From Pontimicrobium sp. SW4 (GTDB lineage Bacteria; Bacteroidota; Bacteroidia; Flavobacteriales; Flavobacteriaceae), in contig NZ_CP157199.1 in the NCBI RefSeq assembly GCF_039954625.1, forward strand, positions 2,108,001-2,172,000: a DNA stretch of 64,000 nucleotides, given 5' to 3'. The notes under the pieces are model-generated. The model was not told the origin of the DNA and made no database searches. It saw only the letters and a list, made by a program, of their open reading frames with translations. This document shows, piece by piece, positions 43,884-52,942 of the stretch; the first letter of the stretch is position 1; each line of letters opens with the position of its first letter. The translations under genes and the position numbers were made by a program.

Positions 43884-44760
43884 TCAATTCTGCTTTTTTT
43901 AAATCTACTGTTGAGAGCTTATCCTTAAATAAAGCCGCATCATCTTCTTTTTTTAGTAATTTAAAAGTCGTGTAGTTTAAGAAATTGTATAATGATAAGT
44001 TGGTTGAATCAATTTCAGCTACATCGATCTTTTTTAGTAGTCTACGTGCTTTACCTGGATTATTTAAAATTAACGCTTTTTCAATATCGAGAAAATCCAA
44101 TCGCTGTAAAAAGCCTAATTTATTATTTATTGTGCTTTCTTCTAAATATTCCTTAGCTTCATTAAAATAAATATCTACCAATCTAATTATTTCAGACCTA
44201 ACATTTTTTTGCACATATATTGAATAGTCTAAATATTTAGACCCCAAATTAAACGCTGTAGTGACATTTTGTTCTTTTGAATAGTTATTAAGCTCATGCT
44301 TCAAAAAAGAAGTATTTAAAGCATATTTTTTGATTAATAACGTTAGGTTTTCCATTTGAACATCTTCTGGCTCAACATTTAAAATATTTCCGTTAGCATC
44401 CATAATCTTAATGCTATCGTCTTTTAATTTATCTAAATACCATGTGCTTCTATTTTTTTTGGCTTTATTATAAAACTCATCGTAGTTAGATTCCAATAAA
44501 ATAACAGGAACGAAATGTTGCCAAATTAAACTGTTAACCTCATCGTTTTCATTTAAATCTACAACAATCGAAACACCTTTTTCTCCTTTCAAAGTTACAG
44601 GGTATGGATAATCTAAGGTATTTTGCCACATGACCAATAACATTTTATCTTGTACTAAAGCCAAACGTTTAGCAACATCAAAAGAGGTAAACCACTCTTG
44701 GGCATTACAAATAGTAATTGAGCTAAATGCTATTAAAAAAATAAGGATTGTTTTTTTCAT
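43861..44760 (-). CDS. Periplasmic thioredoxin-like protein lacking CxxC
   Basis: 299 residues with a signal peptide (MKKTILIFLIAFSSITICNA). The first 150 residues follow the thioredoxin-fold order seen in exported Trx-like proteins: 'AKRLALVQDKMLLVMWQNT' where the active site CxxC would be, 'VVDLNENDEVNSLIWQHFVPVIL', then 'SIKIMDANGNIL'. Both active-site Cys are missing, so it cannot be a disulfide oxidoreductase. The C-terminal half is helical. Its start overlaps the Cys-cluster gene by four bases. Confidence 0.68.
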   Translation of the reverse strand: MKKTILIFLIAFSSITICNAQEWFTSFDVAKRLALVQDKMLLVMWQNTLDYPYPVTLKGEKGVSIVVDLNENDEVNSLIWQHFVPVILLESNYDEFYNKAKKNRSTWYLDKLKDDSIKIMDANGNILNVEPEDVQMENLTLLIKKYALNTSFLKHELNNYSKEQNVTTAFNLGSKYLDYSIYVQKNVRSEIIRLVDIYFNEAKEYLEESTINNKLGFLQRLDFLDIEKALILNNPGKARRLLKKIDVAEIDSTNLSLYNFLNYTTFKLLKKEDDAALFKDKLSTVDLKKAELIVDSSGS

Positions 44761-45248
44761 TTAATGTTCTTTTTCATTTCTTCAACAATATTAAAAGCAG
44801 CTGGACAAATAGCCACATTTTTAAGGGTTAAGTTAGTAATTTGCTGAAACTTTTTTCTATTAGTATGCGGAAATTCTCTGCATGCTTTTGGACGCACTTC
44901 ATAAATTGTACAATAATTATCACTTCCTAAAAACGTACATGGTACATTTTGTAACACATAATCGTTGTCTTCATCTAGTCTCAAAAATTGTTCCGTAAAT
45001 TGCTGCGGTTTTAATTTAAAATGTTTTGAAATTCGCTCGATATCTTTACTAGTAAATAAAGGTCCTGTGGTTTTACAACAATTAGCACACTCTAGACAAT
45101 CTGTTTTTTTAAATTCCTTGTCGTGCAGGTCTTGCATGATATAGTCTAATTGTTTAGGCGATTTCTTTTTTAGCTTTGCAAAGAAGGTTTTATTCTCCTT
45201 ATGTTTATCTTTGGCGAGCTTTGGAAGATTATTAATAATGTCTTGCAT
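44757..45248 (-). CDS. YkgJ family Cys-cluster (Zn/Fe-binding) protein
   Basis: 163 residues. The cluster 'DCLECANCCKTTGPLF' (CxxCxxCC) plus 'VPCTFLGSDNYCTIYEVRPKACREFP' is typical of the YkgJ/zinc- or iron-chelating family. No signal peptide, so cytoplasmic. Role not established. Start and stop overlap (four bases) ties it to the Trx-like gene downstream. Confidence 0.9.
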   Translation of the reverse strand: MQDIINNLPKLAKDKHKENKTFFAKLKKKSPKQLDYIMQDLHDKEFKKTDCLECANCCKTTGPLFTSKDIERISKHFKLKPQQFTEQFLRLDEDNDYVLQNVPCTFLGSDNYCTIYEVRPKACREFPHTNRKKFQQITNLTLKNVAICPAAFNIVEEMKKNIK

Positions 45249-45330
45249 AGTGTAAAAATACTAAAGTTCTCGGTACATCCAGACCAAAAACGTATGGATA
45301 CTTGAACTGATATAAATAAAAAAATTATCG

Positions 45331-45398
45331 TTCTGAGCAAAGTGGAGCATCTAATCTTATGGTTAAATAAGATGTTTCGACTGCGCTCAACATGACAT
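45331..45398. repeat. Dispersed imperfect-palindrome repeat
   Basis: An inner perfect inverted repeat ATCTTAT / ATAAGAT (45354-45373) is flanked by imperfect arms TTCTGAGCAAAGTGGAGCAT and TTTCGACTGCGCTCAACATG. The right arm (45370-45398) agrees with 47946-47974 at 27 of 29 positions. I recognise the arms as a repeat widespread in Bacteroidota. Confidence 0.85.
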
Positions 45399-45413
45399 CG
45401 CTATTAATAATTA

Positions 45414-45447
45414 GATTGCCTCAACTTCTTAGAAGTCTCGCAATGAC
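45414..45447. repeat. Second dispersed repeat (GATTGC...GCAATGAC type)
   Basis: Outer ATTGC / GCAAT and a perfect inner ACTTCT / AGAAGT with a one-base loop (45424-45436). This is another known intergenic repeat form in the phylum. It lies just upstream of the methyltransferase promoter. Confidence 0.7.
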
Positions 45448-45460
45448 AAAAAGAGATTCC

Positions 45461-45468
45461 TACTTTTG
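45461..45468 (+). promoter_or_regulatory. Predicted -7 box of the methyltransferase gene
   Basis: TACTTTTG followed by CA, an exact TAnnTTTG match, 12 bases before the ATG at 45481. It covers the TTG at 45466 and so argues against that upstream start. Confidence 0.65.
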
Positions 45469-45480
45469 CAGGAAATAGAT

Positions 45481-46176
45481 ATGAAAGACGTATTTGGAAA
45501 AGCCATTTTAGATTATCAAAACGGAAGCTACACAGAAGACATTATTACTTCTACAAGTATTTCGGATGATGATCTGTTACCCATTCCCTATTTATTTAGA
45601 GATTTTTCTGAAATGCCAAACATTGAAAAAAAAGCTTTAAAACTGGCTAAAGGAAAAACTTTAGACGTTGGTTGTGGTGCAGGTTCGCATAGTTTGTATT
45701 TACAAAACATAGGCTGTAATGTAAAATCTATTGACATCTCAAAAGGCGCTATAGAAACTTGTAAATTGAGAGGCTTAAAAAATGCTCATGTATGTGATGT
45801 ATTAGATGAAACCGAAACCTTTGATACTATTTTAATGCTTATGAATGGCTCTGGGTTCTTTAAAAGTTTAGAACAAACTCCGCATATTTTAAATCATTTA
45901 AAAAGCCTGCTTAACAAAAATGGACAAATACTTATTGACTCTTCGGACATTAAATATATGTATGAAGACGATGATGGTGGTATTTGGATAGATGCCAATA
46001 GCGATTATTACGGCGAATTAGAATATCATATAACATACAAAGGTGAAACCGAAAGTTTCACCTGGATGTATTTAGATTTTGATAACCTTAAAACTGCTTG
46101 TGCTATTGTTGGCTTACAATGCGAACTAGTTCTTGAAGGCGAACATTATGATTTTTTAGCAAGAATTACTATTTAA
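45481..46176 (+). CDS. Class I SAM-dependent methyltransferase
   Basis: About 231 residues from the ATG at 45481. The SAM-binding motif I is 'TLDVGCGAGSHSLYL', the acidic end of strand 2 is 'VKSIDIS', and 'DTILMLMNGSGFFKS' and 'LLNKNGQILIDSSDI' follow as motifs of the Rossmann-like core. Small-molecule or protein substrate unknown. The start is fixed by a promoter box only 12 bases upstream. It converges with the outer-membrane barrel gene, with five bases between the stops. Confidence 0.9.
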   Translation: MKDVFGKAILDYQNGSYTEDIITSTSISDDDLLPIPYLFRDFSEMPNIEKKALKLAKGKTLDVGCGAGSHSLYLQNIGCNVKSIDISKGAIETCKLRGLKNAHVCDVLDETETFDTILMLMNGSGFFKSLEQTPHILNHLKSLLNKNGQILIDSSDIKYMYEDDDGGIWIDANSDYYGELEYHITYKGETESFTWMYLDFDNLKTACAIVGLQCELVLEGEHYDFLARITI

Positions 46177-46181
46177 CTTTT

Positions 46182-47930
46182 TTAGAAGTCAAACTTATAA
46201 GTCGTACCAGCTATAAACTGAATGCCTTGAACTGGATAGTTTAACCATCTTTTATAATCTTGATTAGCGATGTTATTTGCTTTACCATATACTGACCATT
46301 TATCGTTAATACGATAACCTAAGTGTGCATTGGCGTCGAAATAACTTTCTAGGGTGTGTGTTGTTAAACTTTCGCTTGGATCTAACGAACCTTCAATAGA
46401 ACTTTGGTCAAATCGCTCACCTATATAAAACAAATTAGCGCCTGCAAACCAATGCTCATCAAATTGAATATCCATAAAGAGCGAGCCTTCAAAATCAGGT
46501 AGATTCCATAGTTTTGCTTCGTTTTTGGTATTGTACGAGAAATATTCAGCTTTTATTCCTAATGTAAAATTTCTGTTTACATCCACATTTATTTCACCAA
46601 AAACACTTAATGTTGAGACATTATCATAAACCACATTATAAGAATTTCCTTTATTGTAATTATTATTAGCTGTTTGATTCATGTCTTTATTATTCTTAAA
46701 TAAAGCTTTATCATTTTCTGCATAATACTTACCTCTAATATTATAACTCATATTGTTAGACAACTTTCCTTTTAAACCCACATAAGCATCATATTGTTTG
46801 TCTGTTGGCAAAATATTTAGCGTTGGTGACACATATGGGTTTCCTTTAGCAAACTCATGATATGTGTTTTGAATTAAACCACCTTCAATACCTCCATAAG
46901 CAATTAATAACTCATTTACCAATCTGTAAGTTGCAGTAATATTAGGATAAATATATATTTTGTTTTTTCCAGCTTCGGTATCGTTTAAATAAAACACTGA
47001 CGCTCCAAGATTAAGTGTTAAGTCATCTTGTTTCATTTGATAACTAGAAGATACACCAACATTAAAATTACCATATTTTAATTTATCGGCTGTTTCATAC
47101 GATTGGTTAAAAGACCCATTTAAATAATCTAATTTTATAGTTGAATTTAAATCGCCATCGTTTAATGGAATGTCAAAATTTGTAGACATTGCAAAATGAT
47201 TTTCTCCTGAATCGTAATCGTCAGCAAAACGTCTAAAACGCATATTACCATTATTGAATAATCTGTCGTCAAAGTCTATCTTTCCACCAAATTCAAATGT
47301 AAAAAACTTATGTTGCGGTATCATAGGGTCTGCAAATGCTTGGTCGTATTGAGGCTGCGGTAAGCCATACCAATTAAATACTTGTTGCTGAAAGCCTGCA
47401 TCTACATTCCATGAATAATCCCTGAGTTTTCTTGCGTAGTTTGCATTGATTTGGGTGTTTGAAAATGCATCATCCAATAATACATCTTCAATCCCTCCTT
47501 GAGAAGAATGATGGCTCACATAACCTCCAACACTTTCAGTTCTATTAATAGCATGATTTAAATAGACTTCGCCTAAAAAACTAGTATAAGAGCCAACTCC
47601 AAACGATGCATAATTGTCATACAATTTTGCTTTCTCTCCTTTATCTACTTCGGCTGCTTTTCCTTTTGCTGGTGTAAAAGTAGACGCTACTGGAATTGAA
47701 AAAATATTATACTTAATTACTTTTTTGGTCATTGTGGTTTCATCATCTAACGACGGAATTTCCTTTACCTTAAAAGCATCCGAAATTTTTGGCGTATAAG
47801 GTTTTACCACATTCACAACCTCGGTGTTAATAGTATCCTTGGTTTTTCTATTTTCTTGTGCAAATGTTGTAGCAGTTATTAAAACTGCTATTAAAAACGA
47901 TAAGCTATTTTTGAATTTATACATATTCAT
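46182..47930 (-). CDS. TonB-dependent receptor-like outer-membrane barrel without plug
   Basis: About 582 residues from the ATG at 47930 (or 47924). The longer frame to 47999 is rejected because its extra residues are the translation of a dispersed repeat. A signal peptide ('NSLSFLIAVLITATTFAQ') is followed by a conserved linker ('VNVVKPYTPKISDAFKVKEIPSL') and then strands of a large beta barrel to the C-terminal Phe ('FIAGTTYKFDF'). No TonB plug domain is seen. It lies just after a 1008-residue TPR gene, an arrangement I believe recurs in flavobacteria; the two may form an envelope complex. Confidence 0.82.
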   Translation of the reverse strand: MNMYKFKNSLSFLIAVLITATTFAQENRKTKDTINTEVVNVVKPYTPKISDAFKVKEIPSLDDETTMTKKVIKYNIFSIPVASTFTPAKGKAAEVDKGEKAKLYDNYASFGVGSYTSFLGEVYLNHAINRTESVGGYVSHHSSQGGIEDVLLDDAFSNTQINANYARKLRDYSWNVDAGFQQQVFNWYGLPQPQYDQAFADPMIPQHKFFTFEFGGKIDFDDRLFNNGNMRFRRFADDYDSGENHFAMSTNFDIPLNDGDLNSTIKLDYLNGSFNQSYETADKLKYGNFNVGVSSSYQMKQDDLTLNLGASVFYLNDTEAGKNKIYIYPNITATYRLVNELLIAYGGIEGGLIQNTYHEFAKGNPYVSPTLNILPTDKQYDAYVGLKGKLSNNMSYNIRGKYYAENDKALFKNNKDMNQTANNNYNKGNSYNVVYDNVSTLSVFGEINVDVNRNFTLGIKAEYFSYNTKNEAKLWNLPDFEGSLFMDIQFDEHWFAGANLFYIGERFDQSSIEGSLDPSESLTTHTLESYFDANAHLGYRINDKWSVYGKANNIANQDYKRWLNYPVQGIQFIAGTTYKFDF

Positions 47931-47945
47931 TGATTGTTTTTGTCT

Positions 47946-47974
47946 AGATGCTTCGACTGCGCTCAGCATGACAT
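47946..47974. repeat. Dispersed repeat between the TPR and barrel genes
   Basis: Agrees with 45370-45398 at 27 of 29 positions. It fills the 58-base gap between the TPR gene stop (47989) and the likely barrel-gene start (47930). Read leftward it would be VMLSAVEAS, a string known from many mis-extended gene starts. Confidence 0.85.
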
Positions 47975-47988
47975 TACGTTTTTTGATT

Positions 47989-50900
47989 TTAATTTCCATT
48001 ATCGGTTTCTACTGAAGCATTTGTTTTTGCTTGTTCCGATTTGATTCTGCGAAGTTCTGTTCTTGCTTCATCAACTACATCGTCAAACTCAGCAAAGTTT
48101 TCAGTAACACTCTCTAAAATATAAGTTGCTTGATAAGCATCACCTAAAGCATAAAAATTCTTTGCCATAATTACTAAGCCTTTTGCACCATATAATTTAT
48201 ACCCTGAATAATCTTTAGCTAATTTTTGAACTACTGTATTTGATGATTTATATTGTCCTTCTTCATTTTTAAAGTAGGCATTATAGTATAACGCTTCGGC
48301 TGCCAGCTCACCAGATGCGATTCTTTCAACTTGAGCGTACGCCGATTTTGCTTTGCTTTCGTCGCCTGTTTTTATTGCAGAACGTGCAATAATAACATGT
48401 GCATCACTTTTAACATTTTTATCGGTTCTAGAGCTTGCTAGTACTTTTTCGGCATAGGCTACAGCTTGATTGTAATCCTGTAACTGGTAATGTACTTTCA
48501 TTAAATTAGATTGCGCAAATACGACGTTTTGTGGGAAATCTGCTTCGTTTTCCAAACGCTCTAAAATCGGCATTGCTCTCGTAACATCTTTCTCATTCAA
48601 ATAGATTTCTCCTAATCTCGTTAAGGCTAGTTCTGTGAACTCACCACTTGATTTATTAACCACATATTCGTAATGAGGTGCTGCATTTGTTTGCAAATCA
48701 TCTTTATAATATAACTGTGCTAAATAGAAATGAGATTTTAAGGCATGTAAGCCATTTGGGAACTCGTTTAAATAACCGTTAAATAATCTAATTGCTCTAC
48801 TTGTGTCTCCCGCTAAATATTGCTTTTCGGCAGATTCGTAAGTTGTATTATCTAAATCGGCATCAGAAACATTCACATAATCCAAACCTTTTACCCAACG
48901 TGCGTATTCATCTACACGACCAAGATCTATATAAATTAATCTCGCAGTAGACACAGCTTGCATACCTTCAGGAGATCCTGGGTAATTATTGGCAACATTT
49001 TTAAACTTGGATAATGCATCTTCATTTTTGCCAGCATTATAATACACTAGCCCTTGTCTTAACAGCGATTTAGATGCATAAGGACTCGACCTGTATTCTT
49101 TATTTAGCTGATCGTATAGCTGCATTGCTCTATCTTCCTCACCTTTCTTAACATAGGAATTCCCTAGTTCGTAAAGTGCGTCATCACGTAGCGGCGACCT
49201 TTTATATGTAGTAATAAATTCTTCTAATTCCTTAATTTTTGTGCTTCCTTGACCTATATAACCATAGCTTATTGCTTTTTGAAAGAAGGCATAATCTGGT
49301 TCAATCTGGTTCATTTTAATTGCTCTTTCGTAAGCATTTATCGCTTTGTTGTAATCACTGGATACGAAATGACCATCACCCAAACGTAAAAAAGCATCGT
49401 TGATTCTTAACTTATCTTCAGAAGTATTTGAAATGTACTTTTGAAAATGCTCTGTTGCTTTTGCATAGCTTTTTTGCTTGAAATAGGTATAACCTAAGTT
49501 ATAATCGATGTTTTTAATTTCTGGAGTTCCTGATGATTGGTTACTACCTTGAAATTGCTTAAAACCGACTAAAGCATCGTCATAATTGGTGAGGTTGTAA
49601 TCAGTTTCGGCTTTCCAAAAAATAGCTCTAGCTAAAAATTTCTCGTCTCTTGGCTCAGCAATAGACTTATCAAAATACGATTCGGCTTCTAAATATTGAC
49701 TTTCATTATATAACTCGACACCTCTATAAAATGCTACTTTTTGGTAAGCTACTTTGTTCTGGAAACTTTTTCTTCCTTCTAAAAGATTTAAAGCTTCTTT
49801 GTAATTTTTTGATGTAATGTAAGAATCAATCAATAAAGTTTCAATTTCTTCTTTATAACCTGTATCTGGATATTTATCTAAATAACCAGCTAACACTTGT
49901 GGCACCGATTGATATGGATTTCCAATTTCGTAACTAATCTTTGCATAATTTAACCATGCATCTTCTTGAATTTTTAAATCATAATCCATTTCCGACGCAT
50001 TTCGAAAGGCATTTAAAGCCTCTTGTTTCTTATCTACATTAATATAGCTTTCTCCTAAATGGTAATAGGCGTTTTGTGCTACAGAATTGTTTCCATCAAT
50101 AATCTTATTGAATTCTGAAATCGCATTTTCGAAGTCGTTCTGCTTATAGTAAGCATATCCTAATAAATAATAATCGGTATTATTCCAACGTTTACGCTTT
50201 CCTTGATAAGCTTTTAAATAAGGAATAGCTTCGGCATATTTTTCTAAGTTAAAATAGCTTTCACCAATTATTTTAGATAATTCTGAAACCTCTGTATCAT
50301 CACTTGTTGGTAGTTTTTCTTTTGCTAATTCTATTGCCTTTTCAAAGTTGCCTAGTTTAAAGTTTAAATCGGCTTGATAATATGATAATCCTTCTTGATA
50401 CTTTTCATTGTCACTTACTTGTTCAAAATACTCTGAAGCCTTGTCGTAATCGTCACCTTCATACGCCATATAACCAATATAGTACTTTGCTTGAGAACCA
50501 TACTTTTCTGAGTTTTCTACTCTTGATAAATATTTTTTGGCACCTTGTGCATTATTGGTCGCATAAAAAGAATAGCCATAATTAAAATAGAACTTCTCGC
50601 GCTCACTTCTAGCTAAGGCTTCTTCATCCACTTTATCATACCACTTTCTTGCGTAAGCAAATTTTGAGTTTTCAAAATAGTAATCGGCCACATCAATATA
50701 TGCTGTGTTACGTTTGGTACTCGTAGGATAATCGTTTACAAAATTCTGAATTAAATCGTCGGCATTTTGTTGATTTAATCGCACTGCACAATTAGCAATA
50801 TAGTAGGCACAATCGGACTTAACAACTTCATCCGTTGCTGTGTCCTCAATTTTATCGAACATAGATTGTGCTGCTAAATATTGCTTGCTATTGTAAAGTG

Positions 50901-51015
50901 ATAATGCTTTTTGAAAGTCTACTAAGTCGCTTGTATAAGCTGCTGTTTGTTGTGCAAAAACACCAAGATTAATTGTCAGTGTCAATACAATTGCTAATAA
51001 TCTTAATTTAGTCAT
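47989..51015 (-). CDS. Large periplasmic TPR-repeat protein
   Basis: 1008 residues. A signal peptide (ending 'LGVFAQQ') precedes some twenty TPR units running through nearly the whole length (for example 'YYIGYMAYEGDDYDKASEYFEQV', 'ALYELGNSYVKKGEEDRAMQLY'). It ends in a Glu/Lys/Arg-rich helix and an acidic tail. It resembles the periplasmic TPR scaffolds encoded before TonB-receptor-like barrels in flavobacteria, and by YbgF-like logic it may bridge envelope complexes. A promoter box lies about 74 bases upstream (51089-51096). Confidence 0.88.
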   Translation of the reverse strand: MTKLRLLAIVLTLTINLGVFAQQTAAYTSDLVDFQKALSLYNSKQYLAAQSMFDKIEDTATDEVVKSDCAYYIANCAVRLNQQNADDLIQNFVNDYPTSTKRNTAYIDVADYYFENSKFAYARKWYDKVDEEALARSEREKFYFNYGYSFYATNNAQGAKKYLSRVENSEKYGSQAKYYIGYMAYEGDDYDKASEYFEQVSDNEKYQEGLSYYQADLNFKLGNFEKAIELAKEKLPTSDDTEVSELSKIIGESYFNLEKYAEAIPYLKAYQGKRKRWNNTDYYLLGYAYYKQNDFENAISEFNKIIDGNNSVAQNAYYHLGESYINVDKKQEALNAFRNASEMDYDLKIQEDAWLNYAKISYEIGNPYQSVPQVLAGYLDKYPDTGYKEEIETLLIDSYITSKNYKEALNLLEGRKSFQNKVAYQKVAFYRGVELYNESQYLEAESYFDKSIAEPRDEKFLARAIFWKAETDYNLTNYDDALVGFKQFQGSNQSSGTPEIKNIDYNLGYTYFKQKSYAKATEHFQKYISNTSEDKLRINDAFLRLGDGHFVSSDYNKAINAYERAIKMNQIEPDYAFFQKAISYGYIGQGSTKIKELEEFITTYKRSPLRDDALYELGNSYVKKGEEDRAMQLYDQLNKEYRSSPYASKSLLRQGLVYYNAGKNEDALSKFKNVANNYPGSPEGMQAVSTARLIYIDLGRVDEYARWVKGLDYVNVSDADLDNTTYESAEKQYLAGDTSRAIRLFNGYLNEFPNGLHALKSHFYLAQLYYKDDLQTNAAPHYEYVVNKSSGEFTELALTRLGEIYLNEKDVTRAMPILERLENEADFPQNVVFAQSNLMKVHYQLQDYNQAVAYAEKVLASSRTDKNVKSDAHVIIARSAIKTGDESKAKSAYAQVERIASGELAAEALYYNAYFKNEEGQYKSSNTVVQKLAKDYSGYKLYGAKGLVIMAKNFYALGDAYQATYILESVTENFAEFDDVVDEARTELRRIKSEQAKTNASVETDNGN

Positions 51016-51088
51016 TAACTTCGTTTTTTGTTGAGAAATTATTAGTATAAACTAATGTGATACTTTTCTTAGTAATCAATATTGATAC

Positions 51089-51096
51089 CAAAAATA
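51089..51096 (-). promoter_or_regulatory. Predicted -7 box of the TPR-barrel operon
   Basis: The minus strand reads TATTTTTG, an exact TAnnTTTG match, 74 bases before the TPR gene start. It lies in the 240-base divergent region shared with ftsE, where I see no other clear element. Confidence 0.5.
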
Positions 51097-51255
51097 CTTT
51101 ATATCGTTTTTATAACGTTAGAAATTTATGATAATTATAAACCAAGTTATTAAATGTTAAAAAGTTGTCAATTAACTTGGTTTAAATACTGCGTATTTTT
51201 TGAGTAATTCCTTATTTAATAATACATTTACAGTACTTTAAAACTAAAATATTTT

Positions 51256-51939
51256 ATGCCTGAAACAGTTTTACAATTAAAAGATGCGTCCATTTATCAA
51301 GGTGATAGTTTAGTGCTCGCCGATGTGAATTTTGAAATGAACAAAGGCGATTTTGTCTATCTAATTGGTAAAACAGGCACAGGTAAAAGTAGTTTTATGA
51401 AAACGCTTTATGGTGACTTAGAACTCACAAAGGGTGAAGGCAATATCGTGGATTTTGATTTAGCAAAATTAAAAGAAGATGACATCCCTTTTTTACGAAG
51501 AAAACTTGGTGTTGTGTTTCAAGATTTTAAATTACTAAACGACAGAACTGTTAATGCAAATTTAGAGTTTGTGCTTCGAGCAACAGGATGGAAAGACAAA
51601 GAGGAAATCGCCGCTAAAATTGAAGATGTTCTAAATCGTGTTGGTATGAAAACCAAAGGATTTAAATATCCTTACGAGTTATCTGGTGGTGAACAGCAAC
51701 GTATTGCCATTGCAAGAGCCTTATTAAACGACCCTGAATTAATTCTAGCAGATGAGCCGACTGGAAACCTAGACCCACAAACTAGTATTGAGGTTATGGA
51801 AGTACTGCAAGAGCTCAACAAAAAAGGACACACTATTTTAATGGCAACACACGACTATGCCTTACTTTTAAAATACCCAAGTAAGACCCTAAAATGTGAT
51901 GATAATAAAGTGTTTGAAGTTGTACAACGTAAAGGATAA
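51256..51939 (+). CDS. ftsE: Cell division ATP-binding protein FtsE
   Basis: 227 residues of the ABC ATPase type. Walker A 'GKTGTGKS' at 38-45, Q-loop region 'LGVVFQDFKLL', signature 'LSGGEQQRIAIARALL', Walker B 'LILADEPTGNLDP' and the H-loop 'ATHD'. With FtsX it controls septal peptidoglycan hydrolases. FtsX is not in this window; the FtsX-fold permease at 37990 is of the LolC/E type and not adjacent. The glycan locus begins 19 bases downstream in the same direction. Confidence 0.93.
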   Translation: MPETVLQLKDASIYQGDSLVLADVNFEMNKGDFVYLIGKTGTGKSSFMKTLYGDLELTKGEGNIVDFDLAKLKEDDIPFLRRKLGVVFQDFKLLNDRTVNANLEFVLRATGWKDKEEIAAKIEDVLNRVGMKTKGFKYPYELSGGEQQRIAIARALLNDPELILADEPTGNLDPQTSIEVMEVLQELNKKGHTILMATHDYALLLKYPSKTLKCDDNKVFEVVQRKG

Positions 51940-51958
51940 TTACAACTAAAAAGAACTA

Positions 51959-52936
51959 ATGAGGCGATTAATTACTCTCGAAGATTTTATTGATTTATAT
52001 ACAAAAATCAAACTACGAGGATTGCCTTTTGTTCTATCAAAATTCAACCTAAATAATACAAAAAGAACTCGAAGTGCGTTTAATGAGCTGAATATTGATT
52101 CTGCTCATAGTTGGGTAATTTCCAAAATGCATGAGCGATGGAACCAACTCATTACTGGAAATCCCAAAATAGGATTTAGAGACTTTATAATTGATTTTTT
52201 CAAGGAAAAACAAGGCATAAAAATGTTATCCTTAGGAAGTGGAAATTGTTTCCATGAATTAGAATTTGCATCACATTCAAATTTTTCAGAAATAGTATGC
52301 ATGGACATTAGTGATGAGTTAATTAAAAACGCAAAAACTACCGCTAAAAAAAACAATTTGACCAATATTACATTTAAAGTACAGGACGTTTATAATTATG
52401 ATTTTCCTGAAAATTATTTTGATATAGTTTTTTTTCATGCATCACTTCACCATTTTAAAAACATCGAAGAGTTTCTTAAAACCAAAGTAAAACCTACTTT
52501 AAAAAGTAATGGGGTTTTAATAATGAATGAGTACGTTGGCACCAATAGACTTCAGTATCCGAAACATCAAATAAGCGCTATAAATGAATGTTTACAATTG
52601 CTACCTAGGAAATTTAAAAAGCGATTCAAATTAAACTTATACAAGAATAAATACTACGGCTCTGGAATTATTAGAATGATAATGGCAGATCCATCAGAAT
52701 GTGTGGATTCTGTAAAAATCATGCCAACCATTCACAATCTATTTACTCCAATTTATGAACGTGATTTTGGCGGGAACATTTTAATTCCTGCTTTAAAGGA
52801 TTTAGGACACCATTTTGTAACTCTTGATGACGAAAAAGAAAAAATATTAGAACAATTGTTTAAGTTTGAAGATGCTTATTTAAAACAATACAAAAGCGAT
52901 TATGTGTTTGGCATCTATAAAAATGAAGCTCAATAA
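51959..52936 (+). CDS. SAM-dependent methyltransferase of the glycan locus
   Basis: 325 residues. Motif I 'KMLSLGSGNCFHELEFA', acidic strand end 'VCMDISDELI', and 'YFDIVFFHASLHHFKNIEEFL' and 'LKSNGVLIMNEYVG' show a class I fold in the middle of the protein. The first 75 residues are extra and basic. It lies six bases before a GT2 gene and may methylate a sugar or lipid carrier of the surface glycan; this is inferred from context. Confidence 0.85.
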   Translation: MRRLITLEDFIDLYTKIKLRGLPFVLSKFNLNNTKRTRSAFNELNIDSAHSWVISKMHERWNQLITGNPKIGFRDFIIDFFKEKQGIKMLSLGSGNCFHELEFASHSNFSEIVCMDISDELIKNAKTTAKKNNLTNITFKVQDVYNYDFPENYFDIVFFHASLHHFKNIEEFLKTKVKPTLKSNGVLIMNEYVGTNRLQYPKHQISAINECLQLLPRKFKKRFKLNLYKNKYYGSGIIRMIMADPSECVDSVKIMPTIHNLFTPIYERDFGGNILIPALKDLGHHFVTLDDEKEKILEQLFKFEDAYLKQYKSDYVFGIYKNEAQ

Positions 52937-52942
52937 AACGAT

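Noticed and set aside
47931..47999. 5' extension of the barrel gene coding for MLSAVEAS
   Set aside because: The residues are the translation of a dispersed repeat, and a clean signal peptide starts at 47930 or 47924.
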